Positions 50,765 through 59,071 of a DNA stretch of 64,000 nt are shown one piece after another. Location of the stretch: NCBI GenBank assembly GCA_036389135.1, contig DASVQP010000076.1, positions 1 through 64,000 on the forward strand, read 5' to 3'. Made by a program: the position numbers and the translations under genes. The first letter of the stretch is position 1; the number at the start of each line of letters is the position of its first letter. Origin of the DNA: Longimicrobium sp. (lineage in GTDB: Bacteria; Gemmatimonadota; Gemmatimonadetes; Longimicrobiales; Longimicrobiaceae). The notes beneath the pieces are model-generated. The model was not told the DNA's origin and made no database searches. It saw only the letters and a list, made by a program, of their open reading frames with translations.

Positions 50765-52123
50765 TTATGCGGTCTCGCCCGCTCCGACCTCGAGCAATCC
50801 GAACAGCTCGTCCATCACGTCACGGAGCGGCGTGCCGGCCGGCGCGAGCGCGACGGCCCGGTCGCGGAGAGCCAGCGCGGCCCGCAATGCATCCTCGGGC
50901 GTGTACAGGAGCGACTCGATGGGGACGACGCTGGGCTCCTCCTCAGGCTCGGCGGGCGAGCCGCCGGGGAGCGCGGCGCGCAGGCTGCGCAGGGCGGCGC
51001 GCGCCTCCTCCACCGACGTCGCCGTGCGCAACGCCGCCGATGCCGCGTGCGCCGCGCCCGCGATGGCGTTCATGGCGTACGTCCCCGCCAGCTCGGCCAC
51101 GTGCGAGGCGAGCGAGGCGAGCTGCCGCGCCACGCGCCCGAAGCGGCGGCGCGCCTGCGGAGCCCCCGCGATCAGCGCCTCCGCCCGGTCCAGGAAGCCC
51201 GTCGCCTCCATGCGGAGGAAGGCGTCCACGTCGTCCTGCAGCCCGTTCCCCTCCGCGTCCACCACGGGAGCGGTGGGGGAGGAGACGATGTGCGGTCCCG
51301 CGTCCTCGAAAAAGAACCGGCTGATGGGGATGACCCCGGCGTCGCTCTCGTCCTCCGCCCCCTCGGCGCGGTCGCGGATCTCTCGGAAGCGGTCCAGCTC
51401 CAGCATGGTGTCCAGCGCGGCGCCTGCGCCCAGCAGGTCGGCCGCGGCGCGCAGGGCGTCGCGGGCCGCGGTCAGGAGCTCCTGCGCCTCGCCGCCCAGC
51501 GGGGTGGTGCGCGTGAAGGCGTCCGCGGCGGTGTCCTCGATCCCCTCCAGCACCTCCAGGACGGGCCCCAGCGCGCTCACTCCGGTCACCCCGCGCACGG
51601 GTCGCATCCGGCGCAGCACCGAACGGAGCGGCTCCCGGCCGGTTGGCGCCGCCGCCAACTCCACCAGGGCGCGGTCCATCTCGTCCACCACACCGCCGAT
51701 CTCTCTCCGCACGAACTCCAGCATCTCCCCCTCGGGAGGCGCGCCGTCATCCGCGCGGTGATGGGCGCCGGTGCCCTCCCAGCGCGCCTCCGCCGCGGCG
51801 GCCAGCGCCTCGTCGCCGGGTCCGCCGTCGGCGTGCGATGCAACGAGGCGGCGCAGGTCGGCGGCGGTGGCCCTCACCCGCTCGCCCATCGCGCCGTCCC
51901 ATGGCAGCGTGCCGTCGCGGACGGAGCGCGCCGCGTCCTCCAGCCGCTCGGCCACGCGCGCCACGCCCTCCACACCGGCGATCTGCGCGCTCCCGCGGAC
52001 CCCGCGCGCCAGGCGGAAGAGCCGGTTGGCGTCCGGCGTGTCGGAGGCGGCGACGAGGGCGTCGAGCTCGTCCAGGAAGTCGCCCGCTTCCCTGGCGAAG
52101 TACTCGCTCAGCGGCTGGGACAT
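50765..52123 (-). CDS. Degenerate multi-Hpt (CheA-like phosphotransfer) protein
   Basis: 452 residues. Residues 1-70 follow the Hpt domain pattern (SEYFAREAGDFLDELDALVA, then NRLFRLARGVRGSAQIAGVE, ARVAERLEDAARSV), but the phosphoryl-accepting His of the usual H-x-x-K-G is Arg (LARGVRGSA). A second similar module (~135-215) has MRPVRGVTGVSALG, again without His. A third helical module (~290-380) holds ARQLASLASHVAELAGTYAM. No kinase or CheW domain. It probably acts as a phosphorylation-independent scaffold or sink in two-component or chemotaxis signalling. It lies 28 bp downstream of pdxJ. Confidence 0.75.
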   Translation of the reverse strand: MSQPLSEYFAREAGDFLDELDALVAASDTPDANRLFRLARGVRGSAQIAGVEGVARVAERLEDAARSVRDGTLPWDGAMGERVRATAADLRRLVASHADGGPGDEALAAAAEARWEGTGAHHRADDGAPPEGEMLEFVRREIGGVVDEMDRALVELAAAPTGREPLRSVLRRMRPVRGVTGVSALGPVLEVLEGIEDTAADAFTRTTPLGGEAQELLTAARDALRAAADLLGAGAALDTMLELDRFREIRDRAEGAEDESDAGVIPISRFFFEDAGPHIVSSPTAPVVDAEGNGLQDDVDAFLRMEATGFLDRAEALIAGAPQARRRFGRVARQLASLASHVAELAGTYAMNAIAGAAHAASAALRTATSVEEARAALRSLRAALPGGSPAEPEEEPSVVPIESLLYTPEDALRAALALRDRAVALAPAGTPLRDVMDELFGLLEVGAGETA

Positions 52124-52151
52124 GGGATGGGGCCGGGGTATGGGATGTCGG

Positions 52152-52877
52152 TCACGTGCGCGCGCGGCGGAGGATCTCGGCCATTTCGCGCGTGGCGCGC
52201 TCGATCCCCACCAGCACCGCGCGCGACACGATGGAGTGCCCGATGTTCAGCTCTTCGATCTCGGCGATGGCGGCCACCGGCGTCACGTTCTCGTAGGTGA
52301 GACCGTGCCCCGCATGCACCGCCAGCCCGGCCGCGCGGGCCAGCGCCGCCGCATTCGCCAGCCGCGCGAGCTGTTGCGCGCGCTCGGCGCCGCGGGCGTT
52401 GGCGTACTCGCCCGTGTGCAGCTCCACCGCCTCCGCGCCCAGCTCCGCGCTGGCGCGCACGGCGTCGTCGTCCGGATCGATGAAGAGCGAGGTGCGGGAG
52501 CCCGCGATTTTCAAACGCTGGAGCGCGGCGCCGATCTCCCGACGCGCCTCCTCCGTCCCCAGCGCGAGCCCGCCCTCGGTGGTCACCTCCTGGCGCCGCT
52601 CGGGCACCAGGGTGATCTGCATCGGCCGCCACTCTTCCGCCAGCGCGAGCACGTCCGACGCCGCCGCGAGCTCCAGGTTCACGCCGGTGCGCGCGGTCTC
52701 CAGCAGCAGGCGGACGTCACGGTCCTGGATGTGGCGCCGGTCCTCGCGCAGGTGCACGGTGATGCCGTCCGCGCCGCCCAGCTCGCACAGGACAGCGGCG
52801 CGCACCGGGTCCGGCTCGTCGGTGCCGCGCGCCTGGCGGACGGTGGCGATGTGGTCGACGTTTACGTACAGCCTCAT
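52152..52877 (-). CDS. pdxJ: Pyridoxine 5'-phosphate synthase
   Basis: 241-residue TIM-barrel enzyme joining 3-amino-2-oxopropyl phosphate and deoxyxylulose 5-phosphate to pyridoxine phosphate (vitamin B6). Motifs [76 protein letters not shown] and [13 protein letters not shown] are all diagnostic. It uses the same DXP precursor as the IspE pathway encoded nearby. Confidence 0.97.
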   Translation of the reverse strand: MRLYVNVDHIATVRQARGTDEPDPVRAAVLCELGGADGITVHLREDRRHIQDRDVRLLLETARTGVNLELAAASDVLALAEEWRPMQITLVPERRQEVTTEGGLALGTEEARREIGAALQRLKIAGSRTSLFIDPDDDAVRASAELGAEAVELHTGEYANARGAERAQQLARLANAAALARAAGLAVHAGHGLTYENVTPVAAIAEIEELNIGHSIVSRAVLVGIERATREMAEILRRART

Positions 52878-52903
52878 GCCGGGAGGGTGCGTGAGTGCGT
52901 TGG

Positions 52904-52962
52904 GACTGAGTGCAAGGTGCTAAGTGCTAAGTGCTGGGTCCTGAAAAGCGCACTTGGGTCAC
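52904..52962. repeat. AGTGCT/AGCACTT spacer repeat, copy 3
   Basis: GAGTGCAAGGTGCTAAGTGCTAAGTGCTGGGTCC followed by a short, degenerate complement (GCGCACTT). Shorter than copies 1 and 2; lies upstream of pdxJ. Confidence 0.6.
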
Positions 52963-53834
52963 TCGGCGTCATTCAGGAGCGTCGCGACACGGGCGGCGGA
53001 CTCGCGCGGCAGGCCGGCGTCCCGCGCCAGTTGCAGGGCCTCGCGGGCGAGGAGGGAATATAGCGGCCGGTCCGCGCCGGACAACCGCGCCAGGTGCAGC
53101 CGCACCGTCTCCTCGTCGCCGCGCGCGACGGGGCCGGTGAGCGCGGCGGATGGGTCGCGTGCCGCCACGTTCTCGATCGCGCCGGCGGCGAGCGACGCAA
53201 GCGCGGTCCGCGCCTCCTCCGGCGGCACTCCCGCCTCCGCCATCAGCCGCTCCGCCACGCCCAGCAGCACCACGGCGTAGTTGGCCGCGAAGACCGCCGC
53301 CGCGTGGTACAGCGGCTTCCCTTCGGAGGGCACGATCAGCACGCGCCCGCCGCATCCACGCACGATACGCTCGGCCAGCGCACGCGCGTCGCCCTCCCCC
53401 TCCACGCCAAAGGTGGCGCCGAGCAGGCGGTCCGCTCCCGCCACCGGATCGGCAATCGCCGCGAGCGCGTGCATCCCGCCTACAGGGTGCCCGTGCTCGG
53501 CGAGCGGCGCTAGCGCATCCACCGACAGCGCGCCGCTCGAGTGCAGCACGGGGACGGTTCGCGGCAAGGGAAGCTCCGCCAGCGCCGCCGCCACACCGGG
53601 AATCGCCGCATCGGGAACGGCCAGCACGATCCCGGTGAGGTCGTCTGACGGCACATCCAGCCCCGCGCGGTACGACGCGGGGGGAGGATCGTCTTCGAAC
53701 AACGGGTGCGGCGGTGGATCGGCGCGGCGTCCCGAGTAGGCCAGCGACGCAAAGGCGCCGGAGCGGTGCAGGGCGAGCCCGAGGGCCAGCCCCAACCGTC
53801 CGGCGCCCACGATCCAGAGCCGTTCTGCGCTCAA
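52959..53834 (-). CDS. Rossmann-fold/DUF2520 oxidoreductase-like protein
   Basis: 291 residues from a TTG at 53834 that overlaps the hflX stop (TTGA). N-terminal dinucleotide-binding motif LWIVGAGRLGLALGLALHRS; LAVPDAAIPGVAAALA resembles the NADP-dependent dehydrogenase fold. The DUF2520 C-terminal domain has GGMHALAAIADPVAG, GKPLYHAAAVFAANYAVVLL and ALTGPVARGDEETVRLHLAR. These two-domain proteins resemble ketopantoate/pyrroline-carboxylate reductases, but the reaction is unknown. The start could not be placed at an ATG without losing the Rossmann strand. Confidence 0.85.
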   Translation of the reverse strand: MSAERLWIVGAGRLGLALGLALHRSGAFASLAYSGRRADPPPHPLFEDDPPPASYRAGLDVPSDDLTGIVLAVPDAAIPGVAAALAELPLPRTVPVLHSSGALSVDALAPLAEHGHPVGGMHALAAIADPVAGADRLLGATFGVEGEGDARALAERIVRGCGGRVLIVPSEGKPLYHAAAVFAANYAVVLLGVAERLMAEAGVPPEEARTALASLAAGAIENVAARDPSAALTGPVARGDEETVRLHLARLSGADRPLYSLLAREALQLARDAGLPRESAARVATLLNDAE

Positions 53835-55078
53835 CCGTCGCCGTACACGCGCACGCCGCGGCTGCGCAGCCGCCCCAGCGTGGCCACCGGCACGCGGGCG
53901 CGGAGGCGGACCTCGGTGCCCTTGTCCTCGCGCTCCAGCACCTCGCCTTCGCGGTACACCTCCGCCAGCAGCCCGCCCTGCGACGAGGGGAGGGTGAGCC
54001 ATACGTCCGGGCGCAGCCTCTTCACCTCGTCGTTGAGGAGCTTCGAAAGGGGCTCCAGCTTCCCTTCTTCCACAGTGGAGACGAAGATCGCCGGCGGCGC
54101 GTCGGGGCCCTGCACCCGCGCCCGCAGCCCTTCTTCCTCGTCGTGCGTCAGCCGGTCCACCTTGTTGAAGACGAGCACCGTCGGGTGGTCGGCCAGGCCG
54201 AGGCTGGCGAGCACCTCTTCCACCACCACGCGCTGCTCCTCCCACGCGTGGTGCGACGAATCGATGACGTGCAGCAGCACGTCCGACTCGCGCGCCTCCT
54301 CCAGTGTGGCGCGGAACGACGCGACCAGGTGGTGCGGGAGCTTGCGGATGAAGCCGACCGTGTCCGTCACCAGCGCCACCGCCCCCTCGCCGGCGTCCAC
54401 GGTGCGCGTGGTGGGGTCGAGCGTGGCGAAGAGGCGGTCCTCCACGAACACGTCCGTCCCTGACAGCTTGCGCAGGATCGACGACTTGCCGGCGTTGGTG
54501 TAGCCCACCAGCGCGGCGCGGAGCTGCCCCGTGCGTCCCTTGCGCTGCGTGGCACGGGTGCGGGCGACGCGCTCCAGCTCGTCCTTGAGGCGGACGATGC
54601 GGTGGTCGATCATCCGGCGGTCCGTCTCGAGCTGTGTTTCGCCGGGGCCGCGCATGCCGACGCCGCCGCGCACGCGCGAAAGGTGGCTCCACATCCGCGT
54701 GAGGCGCGGGCGCAGGTACTGGAGCTGCGCCAGCTCCACCTGGGCGCGCGCTTCGGCGCTGCGGGCGCGCGTGGCGAAGATGTCCAGGATCAGCTCCGCG
54801 CGGTCCATCAGGCGCGTCCCCACCAGCTTCTCCAGGTTGCGCCCCTGCGCCGGCGAGAGCTCGTCGTCGAAGATGATCAGGGTGGCGCCCTCCGCCTCCA
54901 CCTGCAGCTTGAGCTCCTCCGCCTTCCCCTCGCCGATGTAGAACTTGGGGTGCGGCGAGTCCAGCCGCTGGATCATCGACCCGACCACCTCCACCCCGGC
55001 CGTGTCCGACAGGCGCTCCAGCTCCTCCAGGTGCTCCTCGGTAACCTGCGCCGTCTCCGACTTCGACGGCGCCCCCAC
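53831..55078 (-). CDS. hflX: Ribosome-associated GTPase HflX
   Basis: 415 residues from GTG 55078. N-terminal HflX domain (GEGKAEELKLQVEAEGATL, FDDELSPAQGRNLEKLVGTR, RGPGETQLETDRR) and G domain: P-loop GYTNAGKSSIL, DTVGFIRKLPHHLVASFRAT, NKVDRL. It rescues stalled or heat-damaged ribosomes. The conserved N-terminal strand AVPRERAILVG continues in frame upstream of the GTG, so the true start is likely further up, possibly the CTG at 55117; no ATG/GTG/TTG exists there. It is coupled to the DUF2520 gene. Confidence 0.94.
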   Translation of the reverse strand: MGAPSKSETAQVTEEHLEELERLSDTAGVEVVGSMIQRLDSPHPKFYIGEGKAEELKLQVEAEGATLIIFDDELSPAQGRNLEKLVGTRLMDRAELILDIFATRARSAEARAQVELAQLQYLRPRLTRMWSHLSRVRGGVGMRGPGETQLETDRRMIDHRIVRLKDELERVARTRATQRKGRTGQLRAALVGYTNAGKSSILRKLSGTDVFVEDRLFATLDPTTRTVDAGEGAVALVTDTVGFIRKLPHHLVASFRATLEEARESDVLLHVIDSSHHAWEEQRVVVEEVLASLGLADHPTVLVFNKVDRLTHDEEEGLRARVQGPDAPPAIFVSTVEEGKLEPLSKLLNDEVKRLRPDVWLTLPSSQGGLLAEVYREGEVLEREDKGTEVRLRARVPVATLGRLRSRGVRVYGDG

Positions 55079-55189
55079 GAGGATCGCCCGCTCCCGCGGG
55101 ACTGCGAGCTCGATCAGCTTGTTAGAGATGGTTGCGTCTCCGTGTGTGTCTGTAGCGGCGCAGGCCGAAGTGCCTCGAATCGCCGCGCG

Positions 55190-55402
55190 TCAGAGATCAT
55201 CCCGTCTCAGGCCCGTCTCACGCGCAAGTTGTGCGAGCGCTCGCGGTCCTATTTCGACATCGTCGTGCCACGCGAACACGATGTTGTCCCATCCCTCACG
55301 CTCCAGTGTCCGGTGCGAACCTCGTTGCCGCTTTATCCTCCAACCGATCCGGAAGAGTGCCGCAAGTACGCGTTTGGCCTTCGAGGAAGGCCAGGCGCTC
55401 AT
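55190..55402 (-). CDS. hicA: HicA-family mRNA interferase toxin
   Basis: 70 residues. Double-stranded-RNA-binding-like HicA fold: KAKRVLAALFRIGWRIKRQR then GSHRTLEREGWDNIVFAWHD, with the catalytic His in GSH. The start overlaps the hicB stop (ATGA, 55399-55402). It degrades mRNA when free of antitoxin. Gene order is antitoxin first, the reverse of the E. coli hicAB operon but common elsewhere. Confidence 0.9.
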   Translation of the reverse strand: MSAWPSSKAKRVLAALFRIGWRIKRQRGSHRTLEREGWDNIVFAWHDDVEIGPRALAQLARETGLRRDDL

Positions 55403-55605
55403 GCGGCCAGGAACTCGATTCGAAGCGGGTCAGGCACAGGTTCTCCATGTTCCATTCGGTCAGCGATCACGTGCAGAGCCAGCGCCTGCACGTTCAAAAC
55501 CGCTTCAGCACGCGTCGCGCCGTACACCATGACGCCGCGAAGCGCCGGGATAGACGCGAGCCAGCGCCCGTCCGTCTCCCGTTCGATCTCGATGTTGAGT
55601 TCCAT
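55399..55605 (-). CDS. hicB: HicB-family antitoxin (short, no HTH)
   Basis: 68 residues from ATG 55605: MELNIEIERETDGRWLASIP, then LRGVMVYGATRAEAVLNVQA and ALALHVIADRMEHGEP, the partial RNase-H-like HicB domain. It lacks the C-terminal DNA-binding domain found in longer HicB proteins, so autoregulation would need another factor. Overlaps hicA by 4 nt. Confidence 0.9.
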   Translation of the reverse strand: MELNIEIERETDGRWLASIPALRGVMVYGATRAEAVLNVQALALHVIADRMEHGEPVPDPLRIEFLAA

Positions 55606-55676
55606 TGTTGCCTCGGCGGATGGTGCTGGACGCATGGAGACATGCTTCAAGAGCGGGGCCAGCCCGCCCACGACGG

Positions 55677-57602
55677 CTACACCCCCGCCAGCTCCTCCCC
55701 CATCCGCTCCCACGATTCGTAGGCGGCGGCGAGGCTGGATTGGGCGGTGCCGAGCTCGGCGGTGAGCTTGCGGGCGCGCTCGGGGTCGCTGCCGGGGGCG
55801 TAGAGCGCGGAGTCGCCGAGGGCGGCTTCGATCTCGGCGATGCGCGTCTCCAGCTTGGCGATGTCGGCTTCGAGGCGCTCCATTTCGCGCTCTCGGCGGC
55901 GCTGCTCGTTCTTGGAGAGGCCGGTTGCGACTCGTGCGGGCGCGGAGGCGGCGGCGGACGACGCGGCGGCGCGGGTGGCGGGCGCGGCATCGGCGCGGCG
56001 CTTCACGTGCTCCGTCCATTCGTCGTAGCCGCCGGCGAAGTCCTCGATACGGCCGTCGTGGAAGCCCCAGACGCGCGTCGCCGTGGCGGAGAGGAAGGCG
56101 CGGTCGTGGGAGATCAGGATGACGGTGCCGTCGAAGTCCTCCAGCGACTCCTCCAGCGCTTCGCGGCTTTCCAGGTCCAGGTGGTTCGTGGGCTCGTCCA
56201 GCAGGAGGAGGTTGGCGCGCTCCAGCGTGATCTTGGCGAGCGCGACGCGCGCCTGCTCACCGCCGGAAAGGTCGCCCACGCGCGACTCGGCGTCGTCACC
56301 GCTGAAGAGGAAGCGGCCCAGGTGGCTGCGCAGCTCCTGCGTGGTGATGCGCGGCGCGACGAGGGCCACCTCCTCGCGAATCTTGTGGTCGGGGTTCAGG
56401 TGGGTGAAGTCCTGGCGGTAGTAGCCGGTGCGCACCCCCGCGCCCAGCACCACCGAGCCCCGCGCGGGTTGCGCGACGCCCGCCAGCACCCTCATCAGCG
56501 TCGACTTGCCGCACCCGTTGGGGCCGATGACGGCGATGCGCTCCGTCCGCGACACCTCGCCCGAGAAGGGGGCGAAGAGGACGCGGTCCCCGTACGCGCA
56601 CTGCACGCCGTCCATCCGCATCACCGTGCCGCCACTGCGCGAGGTCTCGCCGAAGCTGAGGGCCATCGCGCGCTCGTCGCCCGAAACCGCGGATACGCGG
56701 TCCATGCGGGAGAGGAGGGTGCGGCGGCTCTTGGCCTGCTTCGTCTTCTGCCCCGCCAGGTTGCGGCGGATGAAGTCTTCGGTGCGGGCGATCTGCGCCT
56801 GCTGCCGCTCGAACTGCTTCTGCTGCACCATCCGCCGCTCCTCGCGCTGGGTGAGGAAGGCGTCGAAGTTGCCCGTGTAGGCGTACGCCGTTCCCTCTTC
56901 CAGGTGGAGGATGTGATCCGCGAGCCGCTCCAGGAAGACGCGGTCGTGCGAGACGACGAGCACCGTGCCCGGGTAGGCGCGCAGGTACTCCTCCAGCCAC
57001 TCGGTGGAGCGCAGGTCCAGGTGGTTGGTGGGCTCGTCCAGGAGCAGGACGTCGGGCTCGGCCAGGAGGGTCTGCACCAGGCGCAGCCGCCCCAGCTCGC
57101 CGCCGCTCAGGGCGCGGACGGGCTTGGGCCACGTGTCCTGCGGAAAGCCGAGACCCTCGAGCGTGGCGTCGGCGCGGGCGCGCATCTCGTAGCCGCCGCG
57201 GCGCCTGAACTCGTCCATGTGGCGGTCGTACGACTGCAGGAGCCGGTCGGCCTCGGCGGACCCTGACGGGAGCCCGGCGAGGCGCTCCATGTCGTCGTGG
57301 AGGCGGCGCTCCATCGCCACCAGCTCAGCGAAGGGGGCCATCGCCGCTTCGTGGATGTTGGCGTCGCTCTGCTCGCCTCGGTTCTGGCGCATCAGGGTGA
57401 AGCGCAGCCCCGGGTGGCGCCAGATCTCACCCTCGGTGGCGTCGTGGTCGCCCGTCATCATGCGGAACAGGGTGGTCTTCCCCACCCCGTTCCGCCCCAC
57501 GATCCCCCAGCGCTCACCCTGCGCGACGGTGAACGACACGTTGCGCAGGACCCATCGGTCGCCGAACTGCTTCCCCGCGTCCTGCAGCCGCACCAGCGTC
57601 AT
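55677..57602 (-). CDS. ABC-F family ATPase (translation-associated)
   Basis: 641 residues with two ABC domains and no membrane segment. Domain 1: GRNGVGKTTLFRMMTGDHD, ALSGGELGRLRLVQTLL, LLLDEPTNHLDLRST. Domain 2: GPNGCGKSTLMRVLAGVAQ, DLSGGEQARVALAKITLE, LLLDEPTNHLDLESR. The interdomain linker (KQFERQQAQIARTEDFIRRN) is the P-site tRNA interaction motif of ABC-F proteins. A C-terminal charged coiled coil (NEQRRREREMERLEADIAKL) resembles Uup. It probably acts on ribosomes. Its start overlaps the LEA-type lipoprotein stop (ATGA). Confidence 0.95.
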   Translation of the reverse strand: MTLVRLQDAGKQFGDRWVLRNVSFTVAQGERWGIVGRNGVGKTTLFRMMTGDHDATEGEIWRHPGLRFTLMRQNRGEQSDANIHEAAMAPFAELVAMERRLHDDMERLAGLPSGSAEADRLLQSYDRHMDEFRRRGGYEMRARADATLEGLGFPQDTWPKPVRALSGGELGRLRLVQTLLAEPDVLLLDEPTNHLDLRSTEWLEEYLRAYPGTVLVVSHDRVFLERLADHILHLEEGTAYAYTGNFDAFLTQREERRMVQQKQFERQQAQIARTEDFIRRNLAGQKTKQAKSRRTLLSRMDRVSAVSGDERAMALSFGETSRSGGTVMRMDGVQCAYGDRVLFAPFSGEVSRTERIAVIGPNGCGKSTLMRVLAGVAQPARGSVVLGAGVRTGYYRQDFTHLNPDHKIREEVALVAPRITTQELRSHLGRFLFSGDDAESRVGDLSGGEQARVALAKITLERANLLLLDEPTNHLDLESREALEESLEDFDGTVILISHDRAFLSATATRVWGFHDGRIEDFAGGYDEWTEHVKRRADAAPATRAAASSAAASAPARVATGLSKNEQRRREREMERLEADIAKLETRIAEIEAALGDSALYAPGSDPERARKLTAELGTAQSSLAAAYESWERMGEELAGV

Positions 57603-58090
57603 CGCACGCCGCCGGAGAGCGTAAAGGTTCCCGTCTTACGGAACGGCACCTGCCGCCCGCCGAAGGAAGTGCGCACGTTCACGTTGCCCACCGCGCGGTA
57701 CTGGAAGCTGCCGCGGCGGAGGAGCTGCTGCCCGGCGCTTCCGAGCTGGCTGAAGGAGAACTCCACCGGGATCTGCACCGTCTCCGTGTCGTTGGCGCCG
57801 ATGGTGAACCGCTCCGTGTGAACGCCCTGCGCGAAGCGCGTCCACGCGCTGTCGCCCTGCGCGTCCGGGTTGCGCAGGAACAGCTCGTACTCGAGGCTGT
57901 CCGCGCGGAAGCCGACCGGGTTGGGGTTCTCGATGCGAACGTTCACCAGCACCGTTCCGCCTCCCAGCCCCAGGCTGCCGAGCTGAATCCCCTCCAGCTC
58001 CACGCGTGGCTGGCGGAAGCCCGCCGTGCAAGCCGAAAGCGCCACCAGCAGCACGAGCGCGAGCGATGTCCACACAGTACGAATCTTCAT
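57599..58090 (-). CDS. LEA14-type (water-stress/LEA2) lipoprotein
   Basis: 163 residues with lipobox ALSAC-TAGF. The LEA2 domain is clear from VLVNVRIENPNPVGFRADSL, EYELFLRNPD, TIGANDTETVQIPVEFSF and GSFQYRAVGNVNV. Such lipoproteins are periplasmic or outer-membrane beta-sandwiches linked to desiccation or stress; the precise role is unknown. Coupled to the ABC-F gene downstream; 12 bp after the ABC transporter ATPase gene. Confidence 0.88.
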   Translation of the reverse strand: MKIRTVWTSLALVLLVALSACTAGFRQPRVELEGIQLGSLGLGGGTVLVNVRIENPNPVGFRADSLEYELFLRNPDAQGDSAWTRFAQGVHTERFTIGANDTETVQIPVEFSFSQLGSAGQQLLRRGSFQYRAVGNVNVRTSFGGRQVPFRKTGTFTLSGGVR

Positions 58091-58102
58091 ATCCTCTCCT
58101 GT

Positions 58103-58816
58103 TTATCGGGATGTTCCATGCAGCGAAGGTGCCCGCCGCCACGCAGCCCATTCGTCACCGTCGAGCGCCTTCACCGGCTTCCCTCCCTGGAGCAGAAGCC
58201 CGCGCCCGCACCACTCCGCCACAAACTCAAGGTCGTGGCTGGAGACGAGGACGGCCGCTCCGGCGCGGCGGCGCGCATCCAGCTCCCCCACCAGCCGCTC
58301 CGCCGAGGTGCGGTCGAGGCCGTTGAGCGCCTCGTCGAGCAGTAGAACCCGAGGCCCGTGGAGGAGCGCGGCGATGATCGCCGTCTTGCGCCCCATCCCC
58401 TGCGACAGCTCGCGGCACAGCGTCCCTTCGGCACCCGTGAGGCCGAGCAGCTCCACGAGCCGCGCCGTTTCCGCCTCCGCATCGTCCATCCCGCGGGCGG
58501 CGGCCACGAAGCGGAGCATCTCCGCCACCGTGAGCTCGCCGTACAGGAACGGGTGCTCGGGGACCACGCCCATACACCGCGCCGCGCGCACGGGGTCCGA
58601 AAACGGGTCCGCGCCGCAGATGCGCACCGTTCCGCCGTCCGGCAGCCGGTCCCCGGTGATGCAGCCGAGGAGGGTGCTCTTCCCCGCCCCGTTCGCGCCC
58701 AGCAGCGCCACGGCCTCGCCCGGCCGCAGCACGAAAGAGACGCCGTCCAAGATAGGGCGCCTGCGGTAGGCCTTGCGCAGGGACTCGACGACGAGCGGGA
58801 GCGGAGTGGTGGTCAC
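58103..58816 (-). CDS. ABC transporter ATP-binding protein
   Basis: 237 residues from a GTG at 58816; frames further upstream read through a dispersed repeat (58939-59042) and are not coding. Walker A GANGAGKSTLLGCITGDRLP, Q-loop region MGVVPEHPFLYGELTV, signature ELSQGMGRKTAII, Walker B VLLLDEALNGLD and H-loop SSHDLEF. Typical of single-subunit export-type ABC ATPases paired with an integral permease, the likely partner being the gene at 59072. Confidence 0.92.
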   Translation of the reverse strand: MTTTPLPLVVESLRKAYRRRPILDGVSFVLRPGEAVALLGANGAGKSTLLGCITGDRLPDGGTVRICGADPFSDPVRAARCMGVVPEHPFLYGELTVAEMLRFVAAARGMDDAEAETARLVELLGLTGAEGTLCRELSQGMGRKTAIIAALLHGPRVLLLDEALNGLDRTSAERLVGELDARRRAGAAVLVSSHDLEFVAEWCGRGLLLQGGKPVKALDGDEWAAWRRAPSLHGTSR

Positions 58817-58938
58817 GGATGTATGGGTGGCGCGGGGGGCGGCATTGGAGGCCCCCTCCCCGCTCGTTCCTCGGTGCCCCTCCCCCAAAACAACCTGGGG
58901 GAGGGTACGCACGCATCTGCCCGCGCTGCACGGATCTG

Positions 58939-59042
58939 TAGGGGCGCGATTCATCGCGCCCACCCCTCGCCTTCCCCGACCGCTGCCCACCGCACCGTCA
59001 CCGGTAGGGGCAGACCTGCGTGTCTGCCCGTGCCCTCCCCCG
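58939..59042. repeat. GTAGGGGCGCGATTCATCGCGCCC dispersed repeat, copy 2
   Basis: GTAGGGGCGCGATTCATCGCGCCCACC, C-rich linker with CACCG, then GTAGGGGCAGACCTGCGTGTCTGCCCGTGCC: same two-part form as the copy at 7089-7200. It lies between the permease and ATPase genes. Confidence 0.75.
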
Positions 59043-59071
59043 CTCGCCGCCCGCCCCGCACACCGGGCGCA

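Noticed and set aside
58817-58990. N-terminal extension of the ABC ATPase beginning with an ATG upstream
   Set aside because: The extension is encoded by a dispersed non-coding repeat; the ABC domain starts right after the GTG at 58816.
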